NCBI GenBank assembly: GCA_904387375.1
Contig: CAJFLE010000003.1
Location: 105,716-169,715 of the forward strand
From: Candidatus Protoclostridium gallicola
Lineage (GTDB): Bacteria > Bacillota > Clostridia > Christensenellales > Pumilibacteraceae
Direction of reading: 5' to 3'
DNA: 64,000 nt
The translations under genes were made by a program, and so were the position numbers. Positions 15,473 to 24,321 of the stretch are shown piece by piece; the stretch's first letter is position 1; every line of letters begins with the position of its first letter. The notes below the pieces were generated by a model. That model made no database searches and was not told where the DNA came from. It saw nothing but the letters and a program-made list of their open reading frames with translations.

Positions 15473-15988
15473 TTATAATATTATTTTATGTTCCTGCCGG
15501 AATTTTTTGACGAAGGCCTCGAGAGGGGCGCACATTTTCACGAGCGATTCGGCGGCGCGGCGGTACGCTTCCACTCCGCGGCCGAACGGGTCGCCCACTT
15601 CCTCGCCCGTCAGTTCCGCCACCGTACCTATGACGCGGTACGCCCCGTCGCTGGACGCGTATGCGTACGTCGGCGAAGCGAGCAGCGCGCGGCGGTGGTC
15701 TTCGGTCATGCAGACGACGATATCGGCGTTCTGCAACACGTCCACGGTCAGCGGCCTGGACTTGTGCGGGCGCACGGTCACGCCCATTTCGCTGAGCACG
15801 CCTGCCGCTTCGGGCGTAATGGGTCTGCCCTCGTCGGCGTACAGCCCCGCGCTGGACACGTCGGCGACGGACGCGCACTTTTCCTTGCGGAGGTGGTCGG
15901 CGAACAGCTGCTCCGCCATGGGCGAGCGGCAGGTATTTCCCGTGCATATAAACAGCACGTTCACTTTTTCTCTTTTTTCTTCCGGCAT
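15473..15988 (-). CDS. ywlE: low-molecular-weight phosphatase, YwlE-type (protein arginine phosphatase)
   Basis: The 171-residue enzyme has the LMW-PTP P-loop CTGNTCRSPMAE near residues 15-26. The Thr before the second Cys is the residue that gives YwlE its preference for phosphoarginine over phosphotyrosine. The C-terminal general-acid DPF (VGDPFGRG) is present. YwlE reverses McsB arginine phosphorylation, which marks proteins for ClpCP. Neither mcsB nor clpC lies in this window. It is 1 base from sua5, in the same relative order as in Bacillus. Confidence 0.88.
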   Translation of the reverse strand: MPEEKREKVNVLFICTGNTCRSPMAEQLFADHLRKEKCASVADVSSAGLYADEGRPITPEAAGVLSEMGVTVRPHKSRPLTVDVLQNADIVVCMTEDHRRALLASPTYAYASSDGAYRVIGTVAELTGEEVGDPFGRGVEAYRRAAESLVKMCAPLEAFVKKFRQEHKIIL

Positions 15989-15989
15989 A

Positions 15990-16991
15990 TCAGATCACGT
16001 TCCCGTTCGAGAGTTTCATGAGCCGCGACATGAGCGTCATGCCCAGCCCGCCGAGCGGAACGCCCTCGGCAATTATGAGATCGTAGTTTTCCTTTTCCGC
16101 CTCGCGTATCTTTTCGAACAGCGACTGCGCGTATTCGCTCACGGTGGCGCCCATCTTCATGACAGGACGGTCGCCGTATCTGCCGGCGTTGCCGTCCGTG
16201 CAGAATATCACCGGGCGGCGGCCGTGCGAACGAGCCATACGGTCGCAGTAGTCGGCTATTTCGTCGAACATTCCGTCATAGTACGCCGAGAATACGAGGT
16301 CGGCTTTGGGCACGAAATGCGTGGGTTTTTTGAGCGACGACAGCGAGTCTATCATGACGGATTCCTTGTTCACCGGCCCGATGACCGCTTCTATCGCCGA
16401 CACGTCCACCGACCCGGCGCGCATCACGCGGGGCGGATTTTCCGTCATGCTTATTATGGTGCTTTCCAGCCCGAGAGGACATCTGCCGCCGTCGAGTATG
16501 ACGGGAATTTTGCCGCAGAGATCGTCGTATACGTGCTGTGCCATCGTCGGGGACGGGCGCGAGCTGGTGTTTGCGGACGGAGCGCACACCGGCACGCCGG
16601 CGGCGGATATGAGCGCGAGCGCGACCGGATGGTCGGGCATGCGCACCGCGACGGTGTCGAACCCCGCCGTCACTATGGACGGCACGACTTCCTTTTTGGG
16701 CATGACGAGCGTCAGCGGACCCGGCATGAGCGCGTCGATAAGTTTGCGTGAACGGTCGTCCACGACTGCGACGGTTTCTATCTGCGCCTTATCCGCCACG
16801 TGAATTATGAGCGGATTTGTGGCCGGTCTGCCCTTTGCCCTGAATATCTTTTCCGCAGCCTTCGGATCGAGCGCGCTCGCGCCCAGCCCGTAGACGGTTT
16901 CCGTGGGAAACGCGACGATGTCGCCGCGGCGCAGATACTCCGCGCATTTTTCTATGTTGGCGTCGTCCGCCTGTAAAAACTCCGTTTTCAT
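15990..16991 (-). CDS. sua5: L-threonylcarbamoyladenylate synthase (Sua5/YwlC)
   Basis: The enzyme makes threonylcarbamoyl-AMP for t6A37 of ANN-decoding tRNAs. The 333 residues comprise the YrdC domain (FPTETVYGLGASA near 28-40, KGRPATNPLIIHV, and SANTSSRPSPT) and a C-terminal Sua5 domain from about 230, so this is the long Sua5 form, not TsaC. It is the first gene of the operon that continues to the lytic transglycosylase. AGGA stands 8 bases before the ATG. Confidence 0.96.
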   Translation of the reverse strand: MKTEFLQADDANIEKCAEYLRRGDIVAFPTETVYGLGASALDPKAAEKIFRAKGRPATNPLIIHVADKAQIETVAVVDDRSRKLIDALMPGPLTLVMPKKEVVPSIVTAGFDTVAVRMPDHPVALALISAAGVPVCAPSANTSSRPSPTMAQHVYDDLCGKIPVILDGGRCPLGLESTIISMTENPPRVMRAGSVDVSAIEAVIGPVNKESVMIDSLSSLKKPTHFVPKADLVFSAYYDGMFDEIADYCDRMARSHGRRPVIFCTDGNAGRYGDRPVMKMGATVSEYAQSLFEKIREAEKENYDLIIAEGVPLGGLGMTLMSRLMKLSNGNVI

Positions 16992-17068
16992 AATCTTATC
17001 CTACCATTCCCTTCCGTAAAACGATCAATGCAGCCGCCGGTTTATTTTCCGCCGCACGGGCAATAATC

Positions 17069-17464
17069 ATGCTTATGGCGGAAACTATAGACAGATGCGG
17101 ACTCAGATTTCTCATACTTGCGGCGTGGTGGGTCATACTTGCCGGGACCGGGGCGCCGATCGCCGCGAGAGTGCTCGCGTCCTTCGCCGCGGCAATGTGC
17201 ACCGTCGGGCTGACCGACCGGCTGCCGGGCAGAAAGCGCGCTGCGAAAGCCGAAAAGAAAGACAAAGCGCCGCTCGCCGTGCGGCTGAAAAAATTTGCCG
17301 CGTCGGCGCTTACGCGGCGCAACGCGCGCCGGTTCATGACCACGGCGCTGATACTGCTACTCTTTTCCTTCGTCGTCGGCGTTCCCGTCTGGTACTACGT
17401 CCTTATCGCCGTCAACGTCGCCCTCACCGTCGCCTGCTTCGCCGCCGGCGACAGGAGCGGATGA
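17069..17464 (+). CDS. small membrane protein of unknown function
   Basis: The 131-residue frame has hydrophobic segments at about 12-47 and 92-125, separated by a strongly basic stretch (RLPGRKRAAKAEKKDK). Codon choice matches neighbouring genes. No good ribosome binding site precedes the ATG at 17069 or the in-frame ATG at 17075. Its last 108 bases overlap the convergent gene on the other strand. No family recognised. Confidence 0.5.
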   Translation: MLMAETIDRCGLRFLILAAWWVILAGTGAPIAARVLASFAAAMCTVGLTDRLPGRKRAAKAEKKDKAPLAVRLKKFAASALTRRNARRFMTTALILLLFSFVVGVPVWYYVLIAVNVALTVACFAAGDRSG

Positions 17465-17716
17465 ATCGTCCGCGTCGGCGGGAATGCCGACGTCCGTCGT
17501 CCTCGGGCGCAGAATGTACGCGAGTATGAAAAACACCGCCGTAACGCACGCGAATGCGACGGCGAGCACGCCGAACAGATCCCCGAGCGTCATATCCCCG
17601 GCAACAACCGTTTCGTCGAACAGGAAGAAAAACGTCAGCGTTCCGAACACGGCGACGCCGATTATGCCGACAAGCGCGATTATCGCGAATATTCTTCTAA
17701 GCAGAGGCTTGTTCAT
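17357..17716 (-). CDS. small two-helix membrane protein with acidic tail
   Basis: The 119-residue frame has helices at about 8-33 and 46-69 and a C-terminal tail of about 40 residues rich in Asp, Gly and Glu. The helices and codon usage argue for a real gene; the tail lies in the overlap with the convergent gene. No family recognised and no strong ribosome binding site. Confidence 0.55.
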   Translation of the reverse strand: MNKPLLRRIFAIIALVGIIGVAVFGTLTFFFLFDETVVAGDMTLGDLFGVLAVAFACVTAVFFILAYILRPRTTDVGIPADADDSSAPVAGGEAGDGEGDVDGDKDVVPDGNADDEGKE

Positions 17717-17767
17717 CGTATACTATGTTATATCACAAAATAAAAGAAAAAAGCAAGTAAAAACGGC

Positions 17768-17796
17768 TTGACAAGCAAGTTTATATATGTTATTAT
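17768..17796 (+). promoter_or_regulatory. sigma-A promoter of the lysine riboswitch-asd-dapA unit
   Basis: A perfect TTGACA (17768-17773) is followed after exactly 17 bp by TATTAT (17791-17796). Transcription should begin near 17803, at the base of riboswitch helix P1. Confidence 0.9.
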
Positions 17797-17802
17797 CTTG
17801 AT

Positions 17803-18037
17803 ACGATTTCGATGAGGAGCGTCGAGCATCAGTAGCGGTCTGCGTTTCAACCCTTCCGCGGGGGCGGACCGACGAAAGGGCATCGTCGCCGAGGTCGCAG
17901 GCGCCGGCGGAGGCGCAGGCGGTCGGTCGCGCGGATTAACAGCTTCGCGATTGTCATGCCCGAGGGGCGTGGAGTGCATTGAAATATCAATTCGTTTGAT
18001 ATGCACCTTGTCGGAACGGACAAGGTATTTTATTTTT
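17803..18037 (+). ncRNA. lysine riboswitch (L-box) with transcription terminator
   Basis: The leader carries the lysine-aptamer landmarks: GAGGAGCG, then AGTAGCGG, the block CGAAAGGGCATCGTCGCCGA, and GGGGCGTGGAGTGCATTG at the 3' side. Helix P1 pairs 17806-17814 (ATTTCGATG) with 17977-17985 (CATTGAAAT). The 3' P1 strand can instead join a hairpin, ATATCAA with TTGATAT (17984-18002). A terminator follows: ACCTTGTC (18005-18012) with GACAAGGT (18019-18026) and a T-rich tract to 18037. Lysine should stabilise P1 and leave the terminator free; the competing hairpin overlaps the terminator by only about two bases, so the exact switching is inferred. Confidence 0.88.
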
Positions 18038-18053
18038 CGGAGGAATATATTTT

Positions 18054-19097
18054 ATGAAAACGTATAAAGTTGCGGTCGTAGGCGCGACCGGAATGGTAGG
18101 CAGAAAAATGCTGCAGGTGCTCGCCGAGCGCGACTTCCCCGTCGGCGAACTCATCCCGTTCGCTTCCGCAAAGAGCGCGGGCAGCCAGATCGAATACCGC
18201 GGCAAGAAATACACCGTCGTCGAAACCAACGAAGAGAACATCAACAAGTACAGACCGGAGATAGTGATCATGAGCGCGGGCGGCAAGGCGAGCGGCATAT
18301 ACTCGCCCATGTTCGCGGCTGCGGGCGGCATCGTCATCGACAACTCGGCTTACTGGCGCATGGACGAAAACGTCCCTCTCGTCGTGCCCGAGGTCAACCC
18401 CGAAGACGCGTTCAACCACCCGAAGGGCATAATCGCCAATCCCAACTGCTCCACGATACAGGCAATGGTGGCGCTCAATCCCCTGCATAAGGCGTTCGGC
18501 ATCAAGCGCGTCATATACACCACCTTCCAGGCGGTGTCCGGCGCGGGCGTGAAAGGCTATGCCGACCTCGAAAACGGAATGAAAGCGGCGGCGGAAGGCA
18601 CCGAGCTTCCCCCGCTTCAGAAGTTCCCTCACCCCATCGCGGGCAACTGCATACCCGAAATCGACGTGCTGCTCGACAACGGATATTATAAGGAAGAACA
18701 GAAGATGATCGACGAGACGCACAAGATCATGCACGCGCCCGAAATCAGGGTGACGGCTACGTGCGTGCGCGTGCCCGTGTATTACGGACACAGCGAATCG
18801 ATCAACGTGGAGTTCGAAAAACCCGCAACGCCCGAACAGGTGCGCGAAGTGCTTTCGAAAGTGCCCGGAATCATCGTCATGGACGACCCCGGCAACCACG
18901 TCTACCCCACCGCGCTGGACGCGGCGGATCACGACGAAGTGTACGTCGGCAGAATCCGCAGGGACTTCACGGTGGAAAGCGGCATAAATATGTGGGTAGT
19001 GGCGGATAACATCCGCAAAGGCGCGGCGACCAACGCGGTGCAGATCGCGCAGCTGCTCATCGCGGGCGAAGGCAAATGCCCCGTCCATAACGCCTGA
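18054..19097 (+). CDS. asd: aspartate-semialdehyde dehydrogenase
   Basis: Asd reduces aspartyl phosphate to the semialdehyde, the branch point to lysine/DAP, threonine and methionine. The 347-residue protein has the NADP loop VVGATGMVGRKML (8-20), catalytic Cys132 in ANPNCST, and RVPVYYGHSESI with the catalytic His region. GGAGG lies 10 bases before the ATG. First gene under the lysine riboswitch. Confidence 0.97.
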   Translation: MKTYKVAVVGATGMVGRKMLQVLAERDFPVGELIPFASAKSAGSQIEYRGKKYTVVETNEENINKYRPEIVIMSAGGKASGIYSPMFAAAGGIVIDNSAYWRMDENVPLVVPEVNPEDAFNHPKGIIANPNCSTIQAMVALNPLHKAFGIKRVIYTTFQAVSGAGVKGYADLENGMKAAAEGTELPPLQKFPHPIAGNCIPEIDVLLDNGYYKEEQKMIDETHKIMHAPEIRVTATCVRVPVYYGHSESINVEFEKPATPEQVREVLSKVPGIIVMDDPGNHVYPTALDAADHDEVYVGRIRRDFTVESGINMWVVADNIRKGAATNAVQIAQLLIAGEGKCPVHNA

Positions 19098-19141
19098 AAA
19101 GATACGTGCGCCTCTGCGCACAGGGATATAAGGAGCAAACA

Positions 19142-20023
19142 ATGAGTATTTTCAAGGGGGTAGGCGTCGCACTCGTAACGCCTATGACGGAAGACGGAAT
19201 CGCCTTCGACGAATACGGCAAACTGCTCGACCACGTCATAGAGGGAGGCGCGGACGCCGTCATAGTGGGCGGCACCACGGGCGAACCTTCGACGATGACG
19301 GAGGAAGAGCGCGTTGCGATGTTCAGGTATGCGGTGAAAAAAGTCGATCACCGCGTGCCCGTCATCATAGGCACGGGCAGCAACAACACCGCAAACGCGG
19401 TGAAGATGAGCCGAATCGCCGAGGCGGAAGGCGCGGACGGACTGCTCGTCGTCACGCCGTATTACAACAAATGCACGCAGGGCGGGCTTATCGCCCACTA
19501 CACCGCAATCGCCGACGCGGTAAACGTGCCCATCGTGCTGTACAACGTGCCCACGCGCACGGGACTGCGCATAGCGCCCGCGACTGCGGCTAAGCTCTCG
19601 GAGCATAAGAACATCGTCGCCATCAAGGACGCAAGCGAGAACATCGACGACCTGCTCGCAATGTGCCAGGCGTGCGCCGGCAAGCTGGATATATACAGCG
19701 GCAACGACAGCTATACGGTGTTCCTGATGGCGCTCGGCGCGATCGGCGTCATATCCGTGGTCGCCAACGTCGTGCCCGGCGAGATGAAGAAGATCACCGA
19801 CGCATGCTTCGCCGGCAAATACGACGAGGCGCGCGCGATGTCGTTCAGGCTCGACCCGCTTGCGAAAGCGCTGTTCATGGAAGTCAATCCCATTCCCACG
19901 AAAAAAGCGCTCGAATACATAGGCATACATGCCGGCAAGCCCCGCCTTCCCCTCACCGAGATGGAACCGGCTCATGCCGAGCAGCTCAGAAAAGTGATGA
20001 CGGATCTCGGAATCATAAAGTAA
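19142..20023 (+). CDS. dapA: 4-hydroxy-tetrahydrodipicolinate synthase
   Basis: DapA condenses pyruvate and aspartate semialdehyde. The 293-residue TIM barrel has GTTGEPSTM (pyruvate binding), PYYNK with the catalytic Tyr, and VAIKDAS with the Schiff-base Lys. The ATG at 19142 has AGGAG about 7 bases upstream; an earlier in-frame start would read through the intergenic region. It lies 44 bases after asd and shares its riboswitch control. Confidence 0.97.
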   Translation: MSIFKGVGVALVTPMTEDGIAFDEYGKLLDHVIEGGADAVIVGGTTGEPSTMTEEERVAMFRYAVKKVDHRVPVIIGTGSNNTANAVKMSRIAEAEGADGLLVVTPYYNKCTQGGLIAHYTAIADAVNVPIVLYNVPTRTGLRIAPATAAKLSEHKNIVAIKDASENIDDLLAMCQACAGKLDIYSGNDSYTVFLMALGAIGVISVVANVVPGEMKKITDACFAGKYDEARAMSFRLDPLAKALFMEVNPIPTKKALEYIGIHAGKPRLPLTEMEPAHAEQLRKVMTDLGIIK

Positions 20024-20040
20024 ATCCAAGGCATAAACGA

Positions 20041-20070
20041 ACATCCCGGAAGCGGCGCTTCCGGGATGTT
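20041..20070 (+). terminator. terminator of asd-dapA
   Basis: ACATCCCGGAAGC and GCTTCCGGGATGT form a perfect 13-bp stem with a 3-base loop, followed by TTTGC. It begins 17 bases after the dapA stop. Confidence 0.9.
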
Positions 20071-20082
20071 TTGCTATATTCA

Positions 20083-20127
20083 TAAGTTACATAATCGTAA
20101 TCAGCCTGATTACGATTATGTAACTTA
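20083..20127. repeat. 45-bp near-perfect AT-rich palindrome
   Basis: Two 22-base arms (20083-20104 and 20106-20127) are exact reverse complements around a single C. It lies between the dapA terminator and the terminator of the ABC gene, has no T tract on either strand, and is far more AT-rich than its flanks. It may be a protein-binding site or the remnant of a small mobile element. No function is shown. Confidence 0.85.
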
Positions 20128-20140
20128 AATTCGGTACGAC

Positions 20141-20175
20141 AAAACCGTCCGGCGGGAGTTCCCGACGGACGGTTT
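20141..20175. terminator. bidirectional terminator at the end of the ABC transporter gene
   Basis: AAAACCGTCCG and CGGACGGTTTT flank an inner GGGA/TCCC pair, with A4 on one side and T6 on the other. It lies 32 bases after the stop of the minus-strand ABC gene and could also back up asd-dapA. Confidence 0.8.
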
Positions 20176-20206
20176 TTTGTTTCCGCGCGAGGCGAGGTTG
20201 ATTTTT

Positions 20207-23200
20207 TTACAGCGCTCGGATCGATTCGACGGGCGATTTCCTTGCCGCGAAGAACACGGGAAGGATCGTCGCGATGAACGAGATAACGATAGAGATACCG
20301 AATATCAGTCCGACCTGCGGCAGCCCGAAGTTGAGCACGGACAAGCCGATGAGCGCATTGCTGACAAATATGCCGTTCAGCAGGAAGCAAGCGACTCCGG
20401 CGCCTACCGTCGCGATAATGAAGCATATGAGCGCGATAATGAACGCTTCGGCAAAGAAGATCTTGAACACGTCTGTTCCGCGGGCGCCTACCGCGCGCAG
20501 CACGCCGATCTCCTTGTTTTTCGCCGTTATGGACGCCGAGATGAAGTTGAAGAGCATGAGCGCGGACAGCACCGCCATGACTGCGCCTGCGATCAGGAAC
20601 ACGAGCTGCATGGTTTCGAGCATATTGGTAATCATGGTAGCGCTCGAATAAACAGCGTTCGTCATACCGTATGAATATGTATCGGTATCCACGAGCACGA
20701 ACGAGGTCTGTTCCATGGAATTATCCGTAGGCGTTATGGCATAGTTGTATCTCGCGTCATCGGGCGCTTCATACTCCGTCACGGTAATAAACTCCCATGT
20801 ATAATCGCCGGTATTATCTTCATACGGCCTAATTTCGAAATCGTCGGCAAACGACTTATTCAGAATATAATTACTCCAACTATCCGAAGTGCAGATAAAG
20901 AAACCTTTTACGGTAAGACTTTCGGTTTCTCCGGCGCTGTTCCTTGCCGTAAGCGTCAGAATATCTGGCACGGTTTCTTCTTCGCTCCATGAACCGCACC
21001 ATTCTTCCCAATCGTTTTCGATGCACGAGAGTATAACGTTGACGTCAGCCGCCGTCAGTGCGTCGGGATCACCGATCGTTTCCTGGCCGTAATTGTTATA
21101 ATAATTAAAAGTATCTTCCAGATGCTGATATGCTGCGGCAAATTCGGCATTTTCAGGATAATCGACATAACACAGGGAGCGGCTTTGATACTGAATCAAA
21201 CCGTTTTCGGGCGGCAAGATCGCATTGCCTTTATGATCCTCGGTAACCTCCGAATATTCGTACCACGTTTCGTAATACCGTGTGGCGAACATTATATCCC
21301 CCGCTTCGTTAGCATAATAATGATCGGTAAAGATATAGCCGTCCTTTTTTTCTATGGACAGATTGCCGGTTTCCGGGTTCACATAGAAGCCGCTAATATT
21401 CACATATGATTCATCCATATTTTCAGGCAATTGGAGATATGTTTCGCCGCTTTCAGTCAAGAAGAACCCGTAACATGAATCATATTCGTCATATTGACCC
21501 TCCGGCAGAACCGAAACAAAGTCTCCGTGTGCGTCGGTATATGCTTCACCCGTGTCTCTGTTCACATAAGCTACACAAGACTGTCTGGAATATTGCTGAA
21601 TTCCGAACTGATCGTCAAGGAAATTACCTTCATTATCCAGCCAGTATCCGTCATAATACACCCAATCTGCAGCGGGATCGTCGAAACGCACTTCGGGGGT
21701 GAGCCAATTATAATAATAATTTCCATTCTGCTCGATATACGATCCTTCGGGTCTTGTTAAAAATACTTCGTTATCATTGTTCTGATAATAATAGGCCGTT
21801 CCCTTTACATACGTCCAGTTGCCTGGATTATAAAGAAGAATTTCATCAGGATTTGCAGGATTCCGATAATATTCATCAATCTGTACAACTATCAAATCTT
21901 TATTTACATCTACATCTGATACTATCTCATTGTCCGTTCCGACATAGTAAACTGAATGCACTTCCCAATCATTCATCGGATCATACGACGAATATTTTCC
22001 GTCTTTGCTGACCCAGCCACTGCCATTCTCGACAAGAACATAATCGTCCTGCGGTGTTATCGAAATGCCACCATTGTAATTGGCATAAAAACCGTATTCT
22101 CTCATATAGTTCTGCCCTATCATGCTGACTTCTTCGCCGTCGGAATCGAGATATATGTTGAGATCTTCGCCTTTGTTCGAATTCGCCAAGTTATTCGCAG
22201 CGTTCCAAAGCGTGCTGATCGAAGCATAGGCTTCGTTGTTCCCGAGAGTCAGAGACGACGGAGACTGATCGCTGCCGACAGGGAAAAGTTTGAAACTGTC
22301 GGAGTTTGCATTTACTGTTTCGACCGAAAAATACTGCTCAGAAAAATATTCGTCGACAGGGTTATCCTCACCCTCATAGGAATCATAGGCTTCGAGCCGG
22401 GCATATATATCGTCATAGGTGATATTATTCATTCCGTTATCATATCTGTCGAAATAATCGGAATATTCGTCGATAAACTCGGGAGTTACAAACGCGAGAG
22501 AATAGAACCCTGTGCTTATGACGTCGTTGAACTGACTCACGGTATTATTGTATTCGGTCGTCGAAAGCGAGTTATCTTCATTGTCATTTTTGAGTATCTC
22601 AAAATCGGTGGACGTAGGCTCGCCGGTCTGATAAATACCGGAAATCGTCACTCCGGCACGATAACCGTTCAAATCTATCTCGATGGTCTTTCCGATCAGA
22701 TCGTTATGTTCTTTTATCTGAGTCGAGGTATTACCGCCTCCGTCGCGATAGCCGCGCTCGGCAAAAGCATTGTAAATATACTCTGAAACGGCAACTTCAT
22801 CGACGGAATCGGGGTAATCGCCGGCAAGTCTGGTATAGCCTGCCGCAGTCAGATATTCTTCCCCGCAGTCGGTGAAGCCGGAGAACTGACTGCCCTGTGC
22901 ATAATAATCAGAGCCGTCGGTGCCGATATAAGTCGAAAAACTGCTGCCGTCTCCGGAAGTACAGATACCGGCAAAGCTGAGGCCGAGCGAGTTATCGTTC
23001 AGCTCTTCGATTTCGGACGCACCGAAAAGAGTGGGATTTGTGCCGTTGTATTCGTAATTCAATTCCCTGTTGCCGTTCTTGTCTATGCGCCAGTCCTGCT
23101 GCGTATACTTATAACTCTTATTAAGCTGCACGGCGGTGTACGGCGAACCCTGCAATGCGTCGGCAATAGAATAAGCCGAATCGTAAAGCATCATCGTGGA

Positions 23201-24277
23201 GAGTATGCCGAACATCGCGAAAGAGATGACGGACAGAATTATGGTGAAGAACAGGCGGACGGGCTTGGTTTTAAGACCGCTCGCGCCCATTTTGAATGCG
23301 TGGCCTGCGGGAAGACGGGACTTGATAAACTTCGTCTTGCTGCCGTCGTACTGTTTGGGAACGGTGTCTTCGGGCCTGGTTTCGGCGAAGTATTCCTTTT
23401 TGCCGTCGTCGGTTATTTTGCAGGCGCGCTTGATGGCGGTCATATCCTCGGTGTTGGAGGAGATTATGACCTCGCCGCCGTGCGCCTTCATCATATTGTA
23501 AATGCTGTTGAACTCGTCCTGAGTGAGCTTGCTCCAGTCCTTGACGCGCACGGTGTCGTTTCCGATGGCGTTTACGTTCTCGGACAGGTTGGTGGGCGGC
23601 GCGAGAGTTTTGGACGTATCGGATATAACCTTGCCGTCTTTAAGCTCTATGATACGGTCGCCGTACTGCTCGGCAAACTCGCGGTCGTGAGAAACGACGA
23701 TAACGAGTTTGGTCGCGGACAGCTTTTTGAGCGTTTCGAAAACCTGCTTACCCGTTGCGGAGTCGAGCGCGCCGGTGGGTTCGTCCGCCATGATTATTTC
23801 GGGCTCTTTTATGAGCGCGCGGGCTATGGCGACCCTCTGCTTCTGACCGCCGGACAGCGTGTTCGGTTTGCGCTTGCCGAGGCCTTTGAGGTCGACCATT
23901 TCGAGCAGACGGTTAACCGCCGCCTTGTCGTTCTTTTTGCCCTGGAGCTGAAGAGCGAGCGCGATATTCTGTTCGATGTTGAACTCGTCCAGAATATTGT
24001 ATTCCTGGAACACGAAACCTACGTACGTGTTGCGGTAGCTGTCGAAGTCGGCGCCGGAAAAGTTCTTGCTGCTCTTTCCCTTGACGATGACTTCGCCGCT
24101 ATCGGGCGCATCCAGTCCGCCCGCGACGTTAAGCAGCGTGGACTTACCGGATCCGCTCTTACCGAGCAGGAACACCATACCCTTTTCGGGAAAATCCACC
24201 GTTACACCGTCAAGCGCGCGAACCTCCGCCCCGCCTTTGGTCTTATAGACCTTGACGAGATTCTTTACGGATAGCAT
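20207..24277 (-). CDS. giant MacB-type ABC transporter (ATPase fused to permease) with large extracellular domain
   Basis: The 1356-residue protein begins with a complete ABC ATPase (about 1-225): Walker A GKSGSGKST, signature LSGGQKQRVAIARAL, Walker B IIMADEPTGALD. A linker leads to membrane helix 1 (about 342-366), then about 840 extracellular residues. Three helices near 1209-1240, 1276-1300 and 1312-1340 form the FtsX/MacB end. Typical fused members are about 650-1100 residues. The extra part (about 650-1080) is rich in Tyr, Asn, Asp and Gly and consists of short repeating strands such as WVYYDGYWLDNEG, resembling wall-binding repeats; its DNA is more AT-rich. Such proteins act as mechanotransmitters or exporters of peptides or lipids. 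AAGGAG precedes the ATG. The promoter contains a G9 run. Confidence 0.9.
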   Translation of the reverse strand: MLSVKNLVKVYKTKGGAEVRALDGVTVDFPEKGMVFLLGKSGSGKSTLLNVAGGLDAPDSGEVIVKGKSSKNFSGADFDSYRNTYVGFVFQEYNILDEFNIEQNIALALQLQGKKNDKAAVNRLLEMVDLKGLGKRKPNTLSGGQKQRVAIARALIKEPEIIMADEPTGALDSATGKQVFETLKKLSATKLVIVVSHDREFAEQYGDRIIELKDGKVISDTSKTLAPPTNLSENVNAIGNDTVRVKDWSKLTQDEFNSIYNMMKAHGGEVIISSNTEDMTAIKRACKITDDGKKEYFAETRPEDTVPKQYDGSKTKFIKSRLPAGHAFKMGASGLKTKPVRLFFTIILSVISFAMFGILSTMMLYDSAYSIADALQGSPYTAVQLNKSYKYTQQDWRIDKNGNRELNYEYNGTNPTLFGASEIEELNDNSLGLSFAGICTSGDGSSFSTYIGTDGSDYYAQGSQFSGFTDCGEEYLTAAGYTRLAGDYPDSVDEVAVSEYIYNAFAERGYRDGGGNTSTQIKEHNDLIGKTIEIDLNGYRAGVTISGIYQTGEPTSTDFEILKNDNEDNSLSTTEYNNTVSQFNDVISTGFYSLAFVTPEFIDEYSDYFDRYDNGMNNITYDDIYARLEAYDSYEGEDNPVDEYFSEQYFSVETVNANSDSFKLFPVGSDQSPSSLTLGNNEAYASISTLWNAANNLANSNKGEDLNIYLDSDGEEVSMIGQNYMREYGFYANYNGGISITPQDDYVLVENGSGWVSKDGKYSSYDPMNDWEVHSVYYVGTDNEIVSDVDVNKDLIVVQIDEYYRNPANPDEILLYNPGNWTYVKGTAYYYQNNDNEVFLTRPEGSYIEQNGNYYYNWLTPEVRFDDPAADWVYYDGYWLDNEGNFLDDQFGIQQYSRQSCVAYVNRDTGEAYTDAHGDFVSVLPEGQYDEYDSCYGFFLTESGETYLQLPENMDESYVNISGFYVNPETGNLSIEKKDGYIFTDHYYANEAGDIMFATRYYETWYEYSEVTEDHKGNAILPPENGLIQYQSRSLCYVDYPENAEFAAAYQHLEDTFNYYNNYGQETIGDPDALTAADVNVILSCIENDWEEWCGSWSEEETVPDILTLTARNSAGETESLTVKGFFICTSDSWSNYILNKSFADDFEIRPYEDNTGDYTWEFITVTEYEAPDDARYNYAITPTDNSMEQTSFVLVDTDTYSYGMTNAVYSSATMITNMLETMQLVFLIAGAVMAVLSALMLFNFISASITAKNKEIGVLRAVGARGTDVFKIFFAEAFIIALICFIIATVGAGVACFLLNGIFVSNALIGLSVLNFGLPQVGLIFGISIVISFIATILPVFFAARKSPVESIRAL

Positions 24278-24321
24278 TGAGGTACACTCCTTGATTAAAA
24301 TAGTATTAAAGATACATTTCT

